This document shows, one piece after another, positions 1 through 7,373 of a stretch of DNA of 11,113 nucleotides. A program made the translations under genes and the position numbers. The DNA is taken from positions 1 through 11,113 of the forward strand of contig JANJWE010000027.1 in assembly GCA_024709705.1 (NCBI GenBank). Reading direction: 5' to 3'. Under the pieces are notes generated by a model that ran no database searches, was not told the DNA's origin, and worked only from the letters and a program-made list of their open reading frames with translations. Origin of the DNA: Flavobacterium sp. (GTDB lineage: Bacteria > Bacteroidota > Bacteroidia > Flavobacteriales > Flavobacteriaceae). Position 1 is the first letter of the stretch. Each line of letters starts with the position of its first letter.

Positions 1-248
1 CAGCACCTACACAAAAGTGGTGGCTAAGTTGTTAAATCAAGCTTTGTGGTTCTTTCAAAGTTTCTGCTTTGTTGACAGTGAAGTGCTTCGAAATCGAAAC
101 CTTCGGATAGCCGAAAACTGTTCAAATCACCAAAACTAAAACACTGCATAAAAACACAATAACAAAAATGAAGTAAAAAAATATACAAGATTCACCCCCT
201 CCCCATTTCCCCAAAATCACTTATATTTGAGAATACTTTTTTTAGCTT
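1..248. other. Left-edge region without a convincing gene
   Basis: One forward frame is open from base 2 to a TAA ending near 139 (about 45 residues, rich in Cys, Phe and Trp). It could be the 3' end of a gene entering from the left, but it matches no family I know and could be chance. Two small adjacent inverted repeats lie at 87-98 (TTCG-AAAT-CGAA) and 102-115 (TTCGG-ATAG-CCGAA). No T-run follows them, so they are not a typical intrinsic terminator. Bases 116-220 are A-rich, with a C-rich patch near 192-213, and show nothing else. Confidence 0.3.
222..229 (+). promoter_or_regulatory. Possible Bacteroidota -7 promoter box
   Basis: TATATTTG matches the Bacteroidota primary sigma factor -7 consensus TAnnTTTG and lies 19 nt before the ATG at 249. 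No good -33 TTTG is present at the usual spacing; the upstream stretch is C-rich. The resulting leader would be very short. This is a weak candidate based on one element. Confidence 0.25.
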
Positions 249-494
249 ATGACCCTACACCAATACGTTACGAATTTAAACACCTTATACCAAACCGGAA
301 AAGCCCGAGAGCACAGTTATCGCAGTGATTTGCAAGTATTGTTAACGCATTGGTTACCTGATATTTTGGTGACGAATGAACCTGCACGCAGTGAATGTGG
401 AGCACCGGACTACCTATTGCATTATCAAAAGATCGTTGTGGCCTTGACAGAAACGGATGAGATTATGGGGAGGATTGATAAGATAAACTTTTAA
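249..494 (+). pseudogene. N-terminal fragment of a type IIG/ISP-like restriction-modification enzyme
   Basis: This 81-residue ORF resembles only the extreme N-terminus of large single-chain restriction-modification enzymes, in which a PD-(D/E)xK nuclease domain precedes an N6-adenine methyltransferase. The recognisable part is residues 21-57, with EHSYRSDLQ, the LPDILVTNEPAR stretch and GAPDYLL (GAPD at 51-54). In intact relatives this is followed by a strand carrying E-A-K, then hundreds of residues of methyltransferase and target-recognition domain. Here residues 68-70 read E-T-D, so the catalytic Lys is missing, and the frame stops at residue 81. No methyltransferase motif follows in any frame before the next gene at 600. 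An in-frame TAG at 243-245 excludes an earlier start. It is most simply a truncated, inactive relic. The family assignment is from memory of the motif pattern; a small functional protein is possible but less likely. Confidence 0.6.
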
Positions 495-509
495 CCGTGT
501 ATGCCGTTC

Positions 510-517
510 TATTTTTG
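510..517 (+). promoter_or_regulatory. Possible -7 box upstream of the small exported protein gene
   Basis: TATTTTTG fits TAnnTTTG and lies 82 nt upstream of the ATG at 600. The -33 region has only TTTT (489-492), so the match is partial. If it is real, the transcript would carry the hairpin at 543-561 in its leader. Confidence 0.25.
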
Positions 518-542
518 AGAAGGCCTTTTGAACCGAACAAAC

Positions 543-561
543 TTGTAGGGCTCCTCTACAA
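543..561 (+). other. Small hairpin between the relic and the next gene
   Basis: TTGTAG at 543-548 pairs with CTACAA at 556-561. Two further pairs inside (one G-T) leave a 3-nt loop, giving about 8 bp in total. Only a short T4 lies downstream (571-574), so it may be a weak terminator for the upstream ORF or a leader structure for the gene at 600. The sequence does not decide between them. Confidence 0.3.
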
Positions 562-599
562 ACCCAACTTTTAGTAACACCTAATTTAAAATTAAAATT

Positions 600-1094
600 A
601 TGACACCAATTAAAATTCTCATTTGTTTGCTATTCGTTAGTATTCCATTTACGGCTCAAGAACTTGAAATACCCAACGATTTATCGCTTGTTACTGCTGA
701 TGATTATAAAAAAACAGAATCGTTGGTTTTGAAAGCCACCGATTGGTTAGCCAACACACCGGTGGGCGAAAATCCGGACAAACGCATTGCCGTAAATGGT
801 TTTTTGATGAAATGGATGAGTGGCAGTCCCACGGTTACCATTGCCTTGGTAGAAGGCATCGTACCGTTGGATTGTGCGGATTGTTTGATGGTTTTTATGA
901 GCGGTTGGACCAAATACAGTTTGGAACATAATTATTCGAAAGATAATACGGCTTGTGCTGTGGCTGGTGCGGAACATGCGATTCGCTTTTATGAAAAAAA
1001 CAAAGCTGCTCTTGGTAAAAATGCCGATATGGAAAAACTTATCAAACTGCAAAAGAAAGGCAAACTGGAAAGTTATATCGCCTCGAAATTTTAA
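600..1094 (+). CDS. Small exported protein of unknown function
   Basis: The 164-residue product starts with a Sec-type signal peptide (MTPIK, then a hydrophobic stretch to about residue 18, with probable cleavage near FTAQ-E), so the mature protein of about 145 residues is probably periplasmic. I do not recognise a family. The mature part is predicted mostly helical. It contains a C-A-D-C motif at 92-95 after a hydrophobic stretch (TIALVEGIVPL), a further Cys at 119, and a Lys-rich C-terminal helix (131-157). CADC resembles the CxxC spacing of metal or thiol sites, but nothing else points to a thioredoxin fold. The start is well placed: an in-frame TAA at 582-584 blocks extension and an A-rich leader precedes the ATG. 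The gene is monocistronic; a T-rich tract follows the stop and then the repeat cluster. Confidence 0.8.
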   Translation: MTPIKILICLLFVSIPFTAQELEIPNDLSLVTADDYKKTESLVLKATDWLANTPVGENPDKRIAVNGFLMKWMSGSPTVTIALVEGIVPLDCADCLMVFMSGWTKYSLEHNYSKDNTACAVAGAEHAIRFYEKNKAALGKNADMEKLIKLQKKGKLESYIASKF

Positions 1095-1146
1095 TATTTT
1101 TTTACTCTCCTTTTTTTCTTTTCTTCTTTGTGGGGTTTCGGGGAGG

Positions 1147-1404
1147 GAGATTCCTCCTGCGTCGGACACGAGAGCTTGGCTCGAACTGGCGAAGCAATGA
1201 CACAACTCTGAGGAAGGACAACTCTGAGGAAGGACAACTCTGAGGAAGGACAACTCTGAGGAAGGACAACTTTGGTTAAGGACAAGGGTAAGGAGATTCC
1301 TCCTGCGTGGAACACGAGAACTTTGCTCGAACTGGTGGAGCCATGACACAACATTGGGGAAGGACACGAGGGGTTGGCTCGAACTGGCGAAGCCATGACA
1401 CAAC
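1147..1404 (+). repeat. Interspersed about 60-bp repeat cluster 1
   Basis: Two full copies (1147-1206 and 1293-1352) and one 5'-truncated copy (1362-1404) of a 60-bp element lie in the same orientation. The element begins GAGATTCCTCCTGCG and ends CATGACACAAC or CAATGACACAAC. All copies keep a small inverted repeat, CGAG-N7-CTCG, whose loop varies, which suggests a structured single-stranded form as in REP-like elements. The full copies are separated by the 16-bp tandem array. The cluster fills the gap between two convergent genes. No protein or terminal inverted repeats of an insertion sequence are present. Confidence 0.8.
1202..1281 (+). repeat. 16-bp tandem array
   Basis: The unit ACAACTCTGAGGAAGG occurs four times without change (1202-1217, 1218-1233, 1234-1249, 1250-1265). 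A fifth diverged copy follows (1266-1281, ACAACTTTGGTTAAGG), then a partial one (ACAAGGGTAAGG) running into the next 60-bp element. The unit equals the end of the 60-bp element (ACAAC) plus the linker that normally follows it, so the array looks like expansion of that junction. A 16-bp period is not coding. There are no spacers, so it is not a CRISPR. Confidence 0.9.
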
Positions 1405-1534
1405 AAGGTGGCAGGACAACTAGAGGGAAATACTAATTGCAAAAAGGGATGAAACAAGAATCTGTGTGCCTTAATCGTAACCGTATTATCCCCGTTTTAT
1501 TGATTCATTACCTAAATGATTCGAGCTTCATTTT

Positions 1535-3256
1535 TCAATACCTTGTTCCGTAAATTTTACTGTTTAAATACGAATTGTATTGCTTCATAGCATTGTTGTA
1601 ATTGCTTTGGTTAACTGATTGATTGTATCTTCGGGTGGTTTCGGGAGTATAACTGAATCCTTGCCAATCGGACTTAAATAAATTGCTACCTTGGCTTGAC
1701 GCTTGGGGTTGTGGACGAGAGGCAGCCCATCTTTCGGCTTCTTCTCTTCGCTTGATGGCTAAAGCAGCTTGCATTTTATCCCAATCTCTTTTCATTCTTT
1801 CTTCATGTTCTTTGCGAACTTTTTCGTTATAGATTCCCACACGCGTATCGAGAGCAATTAAACCTTGTTCTGCGGAAATAATAGCTTCTACTTGACTCAA
1901 GGCTGATTGCCCTATAGGCGTTGGAAAATAATACCCTAGGGTTTCATAACGTTGAAACTTGCTTAAATGGTAACGAGAGGCCAGGTAACATTGCCATTTA
2001 CCATCTGCTAATTGAGCTACAATCAATTCACGATGTACATAGATATTGTCGTTATTTTCTTCAATAGCGTCACTTAGATGAACAAAGAAATCTTTCCAAA
2101 CCGGTTTTTCATAGGAACCAAAAGATAATTTTCCCTCGGGGTCGGCTACGGCATAGTTCATTTTACCGTCACTTCCACCGGGAAAAGCCACCATAAAAAA
2201 ATGATTGAGTAAATAGGTGGCATTCGTTTTGGAATTGGCTTCTTTTTCCTCTGTTAAAATAGGGGTTAAACCTAAACTCCCTTGGGGTATTTCTATGGTT
2301 CCATCGGCTTGTAATACACCATATAACCCCTCAATGGATTCACTGGGAACCAACACTTGACGATGAAAAACCTTGTCCGGACTTCTGAAATTACCGGTTC
2401 TGTAATCTTTTACCAATTTCAATCCGCTTTCCCCATTGTGACTGGGCATTAAATTGTAGTTTCGGTAAACGATTAGAGCCGGATAATAGGTTTTAATGCG
2501 TTTTAATTGTGCATCTAGCACCACAACTTCATGGGTTTTACCCTCTTTTTGAATGGCCAATTGGATATAGCCGTTCCCATAGCGGTAGTAGCGTTTGATG
2601 TCTATTTGTTTCCTCCAATCGGTTCGAGGAGAGCCCATAATGGAGAGTTTATCCCATTGCTCCTTTAATTTGGCATCTTCATATAAATACCCCGACATGG
2701 TTCCCTTCTTTTCTGGGGTTTGATTGCGTCCCACATAGAGCAATTGTTTGGCCAAAATATGCTGATAGGGCTCTCGAATGAGAACTTCGTCATCCGGAAA
2801 TAAAGCTACTTCTCCTGATGTTGTATTCAAACGCCAACTGACTTCACCTTGGGCAATTTGCAATTCCTTTTTTTTGAATTTATCCACATCGGTTTGGCTC
2901 ATGGTATATTTTATGCCCACCAATCCTACGTTTGGTAAAAATTGGATTAGATCTGCACGAAGACCAATTCCTTTTGAATTGACATTGGATTTGGGTTCAA
3001 AGCCATTTTTTTCGAATATTTTGGCATGAACGGGCGTATTCTTTTTGGGGAACTTTACATCGCCTTCCACTTTTATGCCTCCAAAACTACTAGCGGTTAC
3101 AGTATAGGTATTTGTCCCATCGGTAATTGTTGTACTGTATGGTGTGGATTCTATTTTCACCTTACCCCATTGTTGTGGAGCAGTATGGTTTTGAGCTCCC
3201 AAAGTTGGGGAGACTGTAACCCATAGAAATGCCAAAAGGGTCGTGTATTTTTTCAT
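1535..3256 (-). CDS. Exported protein of unknown function, second gene of the WG-repeat operon
   Basis: The 573-residue product begins with a clear signal peptide (MKKYTTLLAFLWVTV, probable cleavage near residue 21, TLGA-Q), so it is exported. I recognise no family. The middle (about residues 30-470) looks like a beta-rich globular region with alternating hydrophobic and polar residues and few cysteines. Residues 477-510 form a highly charged helix (for example EKVRKEHEERMKRDWDKM), probably a short coiled coil. The last 40 residues are a low-complexity tail rich in Asn, Tyr, Gln and Ser, ending YGTRY. No T9SS C-terminal domain or lipobox is apparent. The ATG lies 7 nt after the stop codon of the WG/Sel1 gene, so the two are almost surely co-transcribed and may act together at the envelope. 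The gene points into the repeat cluster and faces the gene at 600-1094. Confidence 0.8.
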   Translation of the reverse strand: MKKYTTLLAFLWVTVSPTLGAQNHTAPQQWGKVKIESTPYSTTITDGTNTYTVTASSFGGIKVEGDVKFPKKNTPVHAKIFEKNGFEPKSNVNSKGIGLRADLIQFLPNVGLVGIKYTMSQTDVDKFKKKELQIAQGEVSWRLNTTSGEVALFPDDEVLIREPYQHILAKQLLYVGRNQTPEKKGTMSGYLYEDAKLKEQWDKLSIMGSPRTDWRKQIDIKRYYRYGNGYIQLAIQKEGKTHEVVVLDAQLKRIKTYYPALIVYRNYNLMPSHNGESGLKLVKDYRTGNFRSPDKVFHRQVLVPSESIEGLYGVLQADGTIEIPQGSLGLTPILTEEKEANSKTNATYLLNHFFMVAFPGGSDGKMNYAVADPEGKLSFGSYEKPVWKDFFVHLSDAIEENNDNIYVHRELIVAQLADGKWQCYLASRYHLSKFQRYETLGYYFPTPIGQSALSQVEAIISAEQGLIALDTRVGIYNEKVRKEHEERMKRDWDKMQAALAIKRREEAERWAASRPQPQASSQGSNLFKSDWQGFSYTPETTRRYNQSVNQSNYNNAMKQYNSYLNSKIYGTRY

Positions 3257-3263
3257 GTCGTTA

Positions 3264-5477
3264 CTAATTTTTTGCTTTTAACACTTTTTTTACCGGAAGA
3301 TCTTCTGTTGTTGTTTCGTATTCTTTTCCGTTTTTATCGATGGTGATGTATTTTCCTTCTTTAAAAACTTTGGCTTTGCCCTTATAAAAAACGGGCAGCG
3401 GGTCTAATGCTTTTGTGGAATAGCTAAAGGGAATAATTACTTTTCCGGTTGCATCGATAAATCCCCATTTTCCCTCATCGTTACTAACAGCTGCCAGTCC
3501 TTCACTGAATATATTTGCTCCAAAATACTGATAGGGCACCACGACTTTACCGGTTTTATCAATGAAACCCCACTTTCCTTCCAAAAACGATTCCACCGGA
3601 GCGAGTCCTTCGGAAAAAGGACGAACACTGAAAAACTCAGCCGGAATTACTTGTTTCCCATTTTTATCAATAAAGCCCCATTGACCCTTGGGTTTATCAC
3701 AAACGGCTGCTAAACCTTCATAAAAGTTGTCTGCTCCTCCCTGATATTGCGGAGCAATCACTTCTTTTCCGGTAGTGTCGATATACCCGTAGGCTAGTAT
3801 TGCATTTATTCTTTTTCCGACGATTGCATACCCATTTTTGAAATAATACGGCTTATCATAGTGCAAATGCGTGATTTCTTTGCCTTGTTTGTTGATGTAC
3901 CCATACAAACGTTGACCTTTAGGACCTTTACCCACAATTCCAAAATCGTTTGCAAAGGGAAATACCTCATCGTAGTGCAAAGGAGTAATTTCGTTTCCTT
4001 GTTTATTGATATACCCATACAAACGTTGACTTTTAGGACCTTTACCCACAATTGCAAAGTCATTTTCAAAGGCAAATACCTCATCATACTGAAGCGGAGT
4101 GATTTCTTTACCGTTAAGGTCAATAAAACCCCAAAGCATTTTATCGCCTCCCTTTTTTGCGACAATTGTTACGTTGTGTTTAAAATCTTTTACTTGGTCA
4201 TATTGGGGCATAACTACTGTTTTTCCCTCCAAATTGATGAACCCGATTTTTTGATTGACTTTCACCCAAGCTCTACCTTGATTAAATCCACCGACTTCAT
4301 CAAAAATAAAACCTGTCAAATTTTTTCCGGTTTTATCTATAAACCCCCATTTATTTCCTTTTTTCACTGCTGCTCTATCCTCCCGAAACATATTAACCTT
4401 ATCAAATTGCAATGGGATAACTTCCTGACCTGTTTCATCGATAAAACCATAGAGATTCTCTCTAAACACCCAAGCCCTTTCGTTTGCAAAGAAGTCGGAA
4501 CTATCTTGATAGGCATTGAGTTTGGCTAATGCCCTTTTGCTATCCTCGTTATTAAGAGCAATTGCTTTTTCAAACCACTTTCGAGCAAGGGGTTTATCGA
4601 CAGAAACTCCCATACCCTCAGCATGCATCACACCCAGCATGTACATAGAAGGAGCATCACCGGCCTCTGCGGCCCTTTTAAACCAACCCACGGCAACAGT
4701 CTGGTTTTTTGGAACGCCTTCTCCATTAAAGAGCATTAATCCGGTATTATACAATCCGAGGTTACTTCCTTTTTCACCGGCTCTGCGGTACCATTCAAAT
4801 GCACTGTATATATTTTTGGGTGTTCCTATTCCTTTGTAATACATCAAACCTACATTGTTCATTGCATCAACCACTCCATTATCTGCTGCTTTTTTGTACC
4901 AATAAAATGATTGTTGCTCATCTTTGGCCATTCCGTCGCCATTGTAATACATCGCTCCGATATTATTCATTGCCCTGGCATTCCCTAATTCGGCTGCTTT
5001 TTTGTACTCTGCTAAGGCTTTCGAAAAATCGCCTTTATCGTGAGCTGAAAGGGCTTCTTTAAAAATTTGATTACCTAATTCTATAGTCTTTTCATCCAAA
5101 GGTTGGGTAGGTTGGATTGTTGTGTCTTGACTTTTATTGACTCGATTTCCGTTTTTATCAATATAGAAGGTTTCTCCGTTTTGTTCTACTTTTGCAACAC
5201 CCTGTTGAAACGGATAGGCTTTATCATATAGCAGTGGAATAACTATTTTGGTGGTCGTTTTGTCTATATACCCCCACTTCCCTTTTAGTTGTACCGCAGC
5301 TCTATTTTCGCTAAAAATAGTAGCGGCATCATCATAAATGGGTTTGATGACTTCATGTTTGACGACTTTAAAACCGTATTTCCCGTTTTTCCCTTTAAAA
5401 CGAACCCACTCTTGTGCGGCAAGCGAACCACTTAACAATAAAGTTAGAAGGGTAAGATTAAAAAGTTTATTCATCAT
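3264..5477 (-). CDS. Exported WG-repeat protein with an internal Sel1 repeat block
   Basis: The 737-residue product has a signal peptide (about residues 1-22, ending SLAAQ-E). A short WG-repeat block follows (about 24-112; KGKWGYIDK at 65-73). A Sel1/TPR-like block spans about 136-320, with about five repeats of the form AMNNIGAMYYNGDG..., A-W-Y-KKAA-G. A long WG array of roughly ten repeats then runs from about 332 to 725, of the type WGFIDKTGK-VIP-QYD. WG repeats are thought to form beta structures, and Sel1 repeats form helical solenoids for protein-protein contacts, so a scaffold or binding role at the envelope is an inference. The frame is open two codons further to a TTG at 5483, but tandem ATGs at 5477 and 5474 give a better signal peptide start (MMNKLFN or MNKLFN). 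It is the first gene of an operon with the 573-residue exported protein. Two adjacent WG units are nearly identical at the DNA level. Confidence 0.9.
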   Translation of the reverse strand: MMNKLFNLTLLTLLLSGSLAAQEWVRFKGKNGKYGFKVVKHEVIKPIYDDAATIFSENRAAVQLKGKWGYIDKTTTKIVIPLLYDKAYPFQQGVAKVEQNGETFYIDKNGNRVNKSQDTTIQPTQPLDEKTIELGNQIFKEALSAHDKGDFSKALAEYKKAAELGNARAMNNIGAMYYNGDGMAKDEQQSFYWYKKAADNGVVDAMNNVGLMYYKGIGTPKNIYSAFEWYRRAGEKGSNLGLYNTGLMLFNGEGVPKNQTVAVGWFKRAAEAGDAPSMYMLGVMHAEGMGVSVDKPLARKWFEKAIALNNEDSKRALAKLNAYQDSSDFFANERAWVFRENLYGFIDETGQEVIPLQFDKVNMFREDRAAVKKGNKWGFIDKTGKNLTGFIFDEVGGFNQGRAWVKVNQKIGFINLEGKTVVMPQYDQVKDFKHNVTIVAKKGGDKMLWGFIDLNGKEITPLQYDEVFAFENDFAIVGKGPKSQRLYGYINKQGNEITPLHYDEVFPFANDFGIVGKGPKGQRLYGYINKQGKEITHLHYDKPYYFKNGYAIVGKRINAILAYGYIDTTGKEVIAPQYQGGADNFYEGLAAVCDKPKGQWGFIDKNGKQVIPAEFFSVRPFSEGLAPVESFLEGKWGFIDKTGKVVVPYQYFGANIFSEGLAAVSNDEGKWGFIDATGKVIIPFSYSTKALDPLPVFYKGKAKVFKEGKYITIDKNGKEYETTTEDLPVKKVLKAKN
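3856..4083 (-). repeat. Tandem 114-bp near-identical WG units
   Basis: Two head-to-tail copies (3856-3969 and 3970-4083) encode 38-residue WG repeats of the form LYGYINKQG-EIT-LHYDEVF. A third, more diverged partner extends beyond 4083. The offset was checked at two anchors: AAACGTTGAC at 3907 and 4021, and the TCATAG/TCGTAG site at 3857 and 3971. The other WG units of the gene differ much more, so this pair reflects recent duplication or gene conversion. Confidence 0.85.
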
Positions 5478-5610
5478 AATCAACTATTTGCAGTATGCGT
5501 TTATTTTAGGTACAATATAATTAATTACCCATGAATAAGCAATAAGGCATTTGACGTATTTTGGGAAGATTTTTGGGTTAAGTTTGATAGCGGAATGGTA
5601 TAACTGAGAT

Positions 5611-5871
5611 GAGATTCCTCTTGCGTCGGAATAACAAGGGGACTTGAAATTCACAACTTTGGGAAAGGACAACTTTGAGGAAACAGATTCCTCCTGCGTC
5701 GGACACGAGAGCTATGCTCGAACTAGTGGAGCCATGACACAACATGGTGGAAATGCTTTATGAGATTCCTCCTGCGTCGGACACGAGAGCTATGCTCGAA
5801 CTGGCGAAGCAATGACAACTTTGGGGAAGGACACGGGGGGTTTACTCGAACTGGTGGAGCTATGTGATAAC
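5611..5871 (+). repeat. Interspersed about 60-bp repeat cluster 2
   Basis: This holds the same element family and orientation as the cluster at 1147-1404. There is a 5' fragment (5611-5630), two near-full copies (5685-5743 and 5762-5819, the latter lacking two bases near its end) and a 5'-truncated, more diverged copy (5829-5871). Just before the first full copy are two tandem 16-mers of the linker type (5653-5668 ACAACTTTGGGAAAGG; 5669-5684 ACAACTTTGAGGAAAC). The CGAG-N7-CTCG inverted repeat is kept in the two full copies and changed by one base (CGGG) in the last. The cluster lies between divergent genes, so the elements are not simply transcription terminators. The flanks at 5478-5610 and 5872-5991 show no gene and no clear TAnnTTTG promoter. 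Confidence 0.8.
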
Positions 5872-5991
5872 TTGTTGAAGAAGTGACATGGCTCCTTTAA
5901 GGAATGCCTGTTTGGCTGATTTATTTGATTGTCTTATACCTCATTAAACCTTACTTTAAAGTTCAAGTCTAATTCACAAAGATTTTGACTC

Positions 5992-7371
5992 ATGGAACAG
6001 CATCATTTAATTTCGTTACGGTTGGGGTTTTCTACCCGTGAAGCCCAAAAAGTGAAACAACTGGGCTTATCATCGTATCTTGCGAATCAATTGAATGCAT
6101 TGGTTTCTGTTCCTGAACCTGATTTTTTAAAAGACACTCCAAAAACAATACAAGACTTTCGTGCCTATCGTCAAAAAATGGCGAACGAAGGCGATGAACA
6201 GTCCCTAGCTAAAGACCTTGTAAAAAAAAATCTTGCGTGGAAAGTGTTTATCCTAACCCGATGTTTTGAGAGTCCTACACCCTTGCGGGAAAAAATCAAT
6301 TTGTTTTTTCAAAATCATTTTGTGACTACTCTCATGGGGGTAAAAATGCCCTATTGGACGTACACTTATTATGCCACCCTCAATAGGTATGCATTAGGGA
6401 ATTATAAAACCTTAGTTAAAGAAATGGTGTATTCTAATGCTATGCTTTTGTATTTGGACAACCATCAAAACCGAAAAGGAGCAACCAATGAAAACCTTGC
6501 GAGAGAATTACTAGAGCTTTTTACTTTGGGTGAAGGTCATTATAGTGAAAGCGACATCAAAAATACGGCACTTGCATTAACGGGATTAACCTTTGGTGAT
6601 GCAAAAGGAATGTATCGTCCGTTTTTAAGAGATAACACAATCAAAACCCTTTGGGGTGTGTCTGGTAACTTTACTATTGATGAAGTTATTGATCTGATTT
6701 TTGAACAACCCCATACGGCCTATTTTATTACCGAAAAAGTGTTGAAATGGTTTTTTGAAGATGCACCAAGTCCCGCTAAAATCAAAAAGTATGGCGATTA
6801 TTTAAAGTCCCAAAAGTTTGAGTTAAAACCCTTTTTTCTATATCTGTTTGAAAACGAATGTAGATTGGATAAAGGGGGTACTCAAATAAAAAATCCGTTA
6901 GTTTATTTGTTTCAGGTTTATCACGATTTACAATTAGAACCCCATTATCCTTTTATGGCCTTCTGGTTGAGAAATCAAGGTATGGATATCTTTGATCAAC
7001 CTAACGTAAAAGGATGGAAAGGGGGTAAAGAATGGCTTACCGCTCAACTATACAGTGATAGAAATCAGTTTGTTGATTTTATACTAAGTAATAATCCCAT
7101 TCTAGCCGAAAGACTGAGTAAACGGTTGGAAAAATTGGATATTGGAAAGCTCTCATTTGAACCGCGTTTAGCCTTAGAAAATGCCCAAAATGCGAAATCC
7201 CTTCTGGAAGAACTCACAGATAGAATGGTGTTTGCAACGAATGAAGATATGTGGACAGAGCTAAATGAATTGCTCAAGTACGATTTTGATATCACTTCGG
7301 AAAATGCTTTAAAAAGCCTCTTGAAAGTCTATCAATATTTAGCAAAAACACCAGAATTTCAACTTATTTAG
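5992..7371 (+). CDS. DUF1800 family protein
   Basis: The 459-residue product matches the DUF1800 family along its length: an N-terminal LRLGFSTREAQ (9-19, family 'RAGFGAT' type), FFQNHFVTT (105-113, family 'WHNHF'), MLLYLDNHQN (151-160), NENLARELLELFTLGEG (166-182) with SESDIK and ALALTGLTF, VIDLIFEQPHTAYFITEKV (232-250) with KWFF, and a late GMDIFDQPNVKGWKGG segment. The biochemical role of DUF1800 is not established. No signal peptide is visible. The start is fixed by an in-frame TGA at 5986-5988, one codon before the ATG. The next gene, a DUF1501 protein, begins 2 nt after the stop. This is the recurrent pairing of the two families and strongly implies translational coupling and a shared function. 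Confidence 0.93.
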   Translation: MEQHHLISLRLGFSTREAQKVKQLGLSSYLANQLNALVSVPEPDFLKDTPKTIQDFRAYRQKMANEGDEQSLAKDLVKKNLAWKVFILTRCFESPTPLREKINLFFQNHFVTTLMGVKMPYWTYTYYATLNRYALGNYKTLVKEMVYSNAMLLYLDNHQNRKGATNENLARELLELFTLGEGHYSESDIKNTALALTGLTFGDAKGMYRPFLRDNTIKTLWGVSGNFTIDEVIDLIFEQPHTAYFITEKVLKWFFEDAPSPAKIKKYGDYLKSQKFELKPFFLYLFENECRLDKGGTQIKNPLVYLFQVYHDLQLEPHYPFMAFWLRNQGMDIFDQPNVKGWKGGKEWLTAQLYSDRNQFVDFILSNNPILAERLSKRLEKLDIGKLSFEPRLALENAQNAKSLLEELTDRMVFATNEDMWTELNELLKYDFDITSENALKSLLKVYQYLAKTPEFQLI

Positions 7372-7373
7372 CC

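Noticed and set aside
1202..1281. Short regular repeats that might suggest a CRISPR array
   Set aside because: The 16-bp units are directly adjacent with no spacers, and no cas gene is nearby.
1147..1404. Repeat cluster as a bidirectional transcription terminator
   Set aside because: The same elements occur between divergent genes at 5611-5871, the stem is only 4 bp, and no T-run follows it.
747..1457. Minus-strand ORF of 236 codons across the repeat cluster
   Set aside because: It overlaps the antisense of the small exported protein gene and reads through intergenic repeats, giving repeated low-complexity sequence (SSELSFLRVVLPQSC). It is not a plausible protein.
3861..4529. Plus-strand ORF of 222 codons opposite the WG gene
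   Set aside because: It is antisense to the WG array and its apparent repeats simply mirror the WG units. The coding strand has the signal peptide and recognised repeats.
5478..5483. TTG start giving an MIMMNK N-terminus for the WG/Sel1 protein
   Set aside because: Two ATG codons follow immediately (5477, 5474) and give an equally good signal peptide, so the TTG is unlikely to be used.
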